The position numbers were made by a program, and so were the translations under genes. Under the pieces are notes generated by a model. The model was not told the origin of the DNA. It made no database searches and saw only the letters and a program-made list of their open reading frames with translations. Source: Bacteroidota bacterium (GTDB lineage Bacteria; Bacteroidota; Bacteroidia; Chitinophagales; Saprospiraceae). Taken from it: a DNA stretch of 10,201 nt. The DNA lies in assembly GCA_024277695.1 (NCBI GenBank), contig JAJRUR010000238.1:1-10201 (forward strand), given 5' to 3'. Below are positions 7,397-10,201 of the stretch, piece by piece (positions within the stretch are counted from its first letter, which is position 1; each line of letters opens with the position of its first letter).

Positions 7397-9565
7397 ATGA
7401 AAAATTTTAATTACTTTTTCCTTTTAGGAGTAGTTGTATTTTTTATGACATCCTGTTTTGGTGATTTGGATACAATCCCTATCGATGAAGATATTTTGAC
7501 ATCAGAAGTTTTTTATCGACAAGAAGGCGCATATAAAGCGGTATTGGCTAAGATCTATGCAGGTCAGGCGACGACAGGCCAACAAGGGCCGACAGGACAA
7601 GGGGATTTGTCCGGAATCGATGAAGGATTTAGCCAATACTTGAGACAATACTGGTATCAGCAAGAATTGACTACTGATGAAGCAGTCGTTGGATGGGCAG
7701 ATGCTACGATAAAGGATTTTCATGATTTGGATTGGACACCTACGGATGTATTTATTAATGCATTTTATAACCGTATTTTTTATCAAATCGGGATATGTAA
7801 CGAGTTTTTGAGACAGACGCAACCCGATGTACTTAGTCGTCGTGAAACAGCTCAAGATTTGATAATCGAGATTGAGAAGTATCGAGCAGAAACTCGATTT
7901 ATGCGCGCCTTGAGTTACTGGCATGCACTAGACCTGTTTCGCAATGTTCCTTTTGTTACAGAAGAGGATGAAGTCGCCGCATTTAATCCGGTACGTATCG
8001 AGGCTTCAGAGCTTTTTTTGTATATCGAATCCGAACTAAAAGATATCGAGGAAAGGATCATAGGTCCTAGACAAAATGAATATGCGCGAGCTGACAGAGC
8101 TTCTGTATGGATGCTCTTGGCAAAATTATATCTCAATGCAGAAGTTTATATCGGTGAAAAACGATATGATGATTGCTTGGAATATTGTCGAAAAATAATA
8201 GGAGCAGGATATGAATTGGATCAAGAGTTTGAGCATTTGTTCTTAGCTGATAACCATAACTCCAATGAAATTATTTTTCCAATAGCCTATGATGGCTTGT
8301 ACACACAGACTTGGGGTGGTACTACTTTTTTGATACATGCCAGTATAGGAGGAGATCTTGATCCTGCTGATTCCGGTGTAAATTCTGGCTGGGCAGGTTT
8401 GAGGACTACACCTCAGATCGTCGAAAAATTTGGAGATATAGGGGGTGTTATTAAGGATTTTTTTCCGCGTATAAATCATCCGCAAGTGTACATACCTGGA
8501 GAATATCAAGGCAATGATCCCACGAACAGCGATTATGCTATTACGGATAGTGATGGTGATGGGGTGTATGTAGGCTATCAATATTTTGAGCAAGACAGTA
8601 CTACTTTTGTATTTGCTCCGAATCCTACACTTTCATTTGTCTATGGTGATAATGACGGAGATGGGGTACTGGAAATCGGTGGCGCACCACTGTTTGCAGG
8701 AAAAGCAGGCTTTTATTTTATATCGTTTGACAATAATAATAAGACCTATGTTATAGAGAAAAGAAACTGGTTTGTGTCCGGTTCTGCCGTCGATGCACCA
8801 ACACCATTGGAATGGGATCCTAATATCGGTATGCTCAAAGTAGAGCTAAACTTGTCGCAAGGTAGTTTTGTTTTTATGGCTGATGATCCGAACAGCACCA
8901 GTTTGGGAGATATAGACTCCAAGGGTATTCTTACTATAGATGGAGACCCGATTACTGTGGATCAGTCCGGACCGGTAGAGATACTCCTAGACCTTAGAAA
9001 AGAGGAGTTTGTTTATAAAATTTCTTCTACTTCCTATGACCGTAGAGGTATTTTTGGAACAGAAGGACAGTCATTGGACATCGATGATATTTCCAATTTT
9101 AGAGATGGCTATGCCGTACTAAAATTTAAAAATATTACTTCGACAGGAGTCCAAGGTTCCAATAGTACTTTTCCGGATACCGACTTCCCTATGTTTCGTT
9201 TGGCAGATGTCTATCTCATGGCTAGTGAGTGTATCTTGAGAGGAGCAAACGGATCCATGGATGAAGCCGTCGATTACTTCAATATCGTAAGAAGTCGTGC
9301 ATACAAAAGTCAGTTGGCCAACGTTACATCGGGCACTTTGGACTTGCAAATGATTATCGATGAGCGCGCTCGAGAACTCATGTGGGAGGGTCATCGTCGT
9401 AGTGATTTGATACGCTTTGGTCTGTTTACCTCGGATGATTATTTATGGCAATGGAAAGGAGCTGTTAAAGAGGGAAGAGGAGTAGGCTCTTACCGCCGAG
9501 TATTCCCAATCCCGGAAAAAGATTTGAATAACAATCCCAATCTAGTCCAAAACGAAGGTTATTGA
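7397..9565 (+). CDS. susD: SusD-like starch-binding lipoprotein with an inserted SusE/F-type segment
   Basis: 722 aa, against about 500-570 for ordinary SusD proteins. The lipoprotein signal MKNFNYFFLLGVVVFFMTSC puts the lipidated residue at Cys20. SusD-like N-terminal helices and TPR-type repeats run through about 30-346 (for example ETRFMRALSYWHALDLFRNVPFV, ADRASVWMLLAKLYLNAEVY and the GLRTTPQIVEKFG turn). The C-terminal SusD/RagB part resumes at about 547 (DRRGIF, GYAVLKFKN, FPMFRLADVYLMASECILRG, ERARELMWEGHRRSDLIRFG) and ends in the typical FPIPEKDLNNNPNLVQNEGY. Between them, about 382-542 is beta-rich and reads as SusE/F-like modules. The protein caps the SusC barrel and binds glucan at the cell surface. 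It starts 20 bp after susC behind an A-rich leader, so it is co-transcribed. Confidence 0.94.
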   Translation: MKNFNYFFLLGVVVFFMTSCFGDLDTIPIDEDILTSEVFYRQEGAYKAVLAKIYAGQATTGQQGPTGQGDLSGIDEGFSQYLRQYWYQQELTTDEAVVGWADATIKDFHDLDWTPTDVFINAFYNRIFYQIGICNEFLRQTQPDVLSRRETAQDLIIEIEKYRAETRFMRALSYWHALDLFRNVPFVTEEDEVAAFNPVRIEASELFLYIESELKDIEERIIGPRQNEYARADRASVWMLLAKLYLNAEVYIGEKRYDDCLEYCRKIIGAGYELDQEFEHLFLADNHNSNEIIFPIAYDGLYTQTWGGTTFLIHASIGGDLDPADSGVNSGWAGLRTTPQIVEKFGDIGGVIKDFFPRINHPQVYIPGEYQGNDPTNSDYAITDSDGDGVYVGYQYFEQDSTTFVFAPNPTLSFVYGDNDGDGVLEIGGAPLFAGKAGFYFISFDNNNKTYVIEKRNWFVSGSAVDAPTPLEWDPNIGMLKVELNLSQGSFVFMADDPNSTSLGDIDSKGILTIDGDPITVDQSGPVEILLDLRKEEFVYKISSTSYDRRGIFGTEGQSLDIDDISNFRDGYAVLKFKNITSTGVQGSNSTFPDTDFPMFRLADVYLMASECILRGANGSMDEAVDYFNIVRSRAYKSQLANVTSGTLDLQMIIDERARELMWEGHRRSDLIRFGLFTSDDYLWQWKGAVKEGRGVGSYRRVFPIPEKDLNNNPNLVQNEGY
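8540..9022 (+). other. SusE/F-like segment inserted in SusD (about 1.5 modules)
   Basis: Codons 382-542 of the SusD-like gene. The first part (382-455) has DSDGDGVY, then FVFAPNP, YGDNDGDGVLEIGGAP, AGFYFISFD and KTYVIEK. This matches the second half of a SusE/F module (DGDG-Y, K-F-R-A-N-D-W, GGxNIP, AGxYxIxFD, YxI). The second part (458-541) is a full-length equivalent: WFVSGSA, PLEWDP, GMLKVELNLSQGSFVFMADDP, ILTIDGDPITV, VEILLDL and EFVYKI. The assignment rests on pattern order read by eye, not on a profile search. Confidence 0.6.
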
Positions 9566-10201
9566 TGCGAGGACGATTTGTTATATATTGTTGTATTTCA
9601 CTTCTATCCATCTTTGTTTCCGGACAGTCTGTCGAAAGAATCGAACCTCCGAATTGGTGGTCAGATATGCAAAACGACACCCTCCAATTACTACTTTATG
9701 GTACACATCTGAGTGAATTGGATGTCAATAGTGCTGAACTTGCTCTTATGGATATTGTACGTCCGCAAAATAGTAATTATCTTTTTTTATACTTTTCAAC
9801 GAAAGGACTTGGACCTGGGCTATATACGTTTTTTTTGACGAATAAGGATACTACCATATGCTTGAGTTATGAGCTCAAAGAAAAAAATATCATTTCAAGA
9901 GGTTTTGATGCATCAGATGTTATTTACTTAATTATGCCGGACCGGTTTTCTAATGCTGATCCGTCCAATGATTCTGTAGCTGATATGTCCGATAAGCCGG
10001 ATCGAGCTAATCCGACGGGTCGCCATGGAGGAGATATCGATGGCGTGATTTCGCAATTGGACTATCTTGAAGATTTAGGCGTGACTACTCTTTGGCTGAC
10101 ACCGGTATTGGAGGACAACGTAGCCGAATGCTCCTATCACGGTTATGCGATAAGCGATTATTATAAAATTGATCCGAGACTTGGTAGCAATATGGATTAC
10201 A
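9565..10201 (+). CDS. susA: SusA-like neopullulanase/cyclomaltodextrinase (GH13), N-terminal part
   Basis: 212 codons are visible and the frame is open at the right edge. The ATG at 9565 overlaps the susD TGA by one base (TGATG), which implies translational coupling. The signal peptide covers about 1-20 (MRGRFVIYCCISLLSIFVSG), with cleavage before Gln21. Cys9 and Cys10 are not in a lipobox. Residues 23-110 (VERIEPPNWWSDM, LQLLLYGTHL, NYLFLYF, GPGLYTFFL) match the cyclomaltodextrinase N-terminal domain. The GH13 barrel starts at 117 (SDVIYLIMPDRFSNADPSND, then GRHGGDIDGV, LDYLEDLGVTTLWLTPVLE, YHGYAISDYYKIDPRLG). This includes the Asp/Asn-rich NADPSND stretch at 130-136, a usual Ca-binding region. 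The catalytic Asp/Glu/Asp lie beyond the window. The family cleaves imported maltooligosaccharides, cyclodextrins or pullulan in the periplasm. Confidence 0.92.
   Translation, partial: MRGRFVIYCCISLLSIFVSGQSVERIEPPNWWSDMQNDTLQLLLYGTHLSELDVNSAELALMDIVRPQNSNYLFLYFSTKGLGPGLYTFFLTNKDTTICLSYELKEKNIISRGFDASDVIYLIMPDRFSNADPSNDSVADMSDKPDRANPTGRHGGDIDGVISQLDYLEDLGVTTLWLTPVLEDNVAECSYHGYAISDYYKIDPRLGSNMDY

Noticed and set aside
7502..7924. 140-codon minus-strand frame inside susD
   Set aside because: It is fully antisense to a clear SusD-like gene and lacks any domain pattern. Other short antisense frames at 7915-8136, 8243-8593, 9119-9394 and 9465-9680 were rejected for the same reason.
8540..9022. 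Possibility that the long SusD is a frameshift or assembly fusion of two genes
   Set aside because: The frame is continuous, codon use does not change, and the SusD C-terminal part resumes in the correct order after the insert, so a true domain insertion fits better.

Overview
This window is a starch/maltodextrin utilisation locus (Sus-like PUL) from a member of the Bacteroidota. The evidence is a SusC/SusD pair, SusE/F-type starch-binding modules, two GH13 glycoside hydrolases, a C-terminal type IX secretion (T9SS) sorting domain, A/T-rich leaders without clear Shine-Dalgarno sequences, and a match to the Bacteroidota -7 promoter element. T9SS-dependent export makes a Flavobacteriia-, Cytophagia- or Saprospiria-like organism more likely than a gut Bacteroides. 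The genus cannot be read from the sequence.

Layout. On the minus strand, reading leftward from about 4.19 kb, come (i) a 603-aa secreted protein with five SusE/F-like modules and a T9SS tail (4191-2380), (ii) a perfect intrinsic terminator (2360-2328), and (iii) a multidomain GH13 alpha-amylase-family enzyme (start 2299) that runs off the left edge. On the plus strand, reading rightward from about 4.38 kb, come (iv) a SusC-like TonB-dependent transporter (4383-7376), (v) an unusually long SusD-like lipoprotein (7397-9565), and (vi) the first 212 codons of a SusA-like neopullulanase/cyclomaltodextrinase, overlapping the susD stop by one base and running off the right edge. The two arms diverge from a 191-bp intergenic region (4192-4382). 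This holds a promoter-like TAnnTTTG element and two palindromes that may be operators. It is the only sizeable gene-free stretch. I saw no tRNA, rRNA, CRISPR array or insertion sequence.

How the parts fit together (inference from the families). The minus-arm proteins are exported: the pentamodular protein would bind starch at or beyond the cell surface, and the GH13 enzyme would cut it. The SusC/SusD pair would capture maltooligosaccharides and import them into the periplasm, where the SusA-like enzyme would hydrolyse them further.

The most unusual features are an insertion of about 160-200 residues in SusD that looks like one partial and one complete SusE/F-type module, and a pentamodular SusE/F-like protein exported by T9SS instead of being a lipoprotein. 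Its central modules share nearly identical DNA, which suggests recent duplication or gene conversion.
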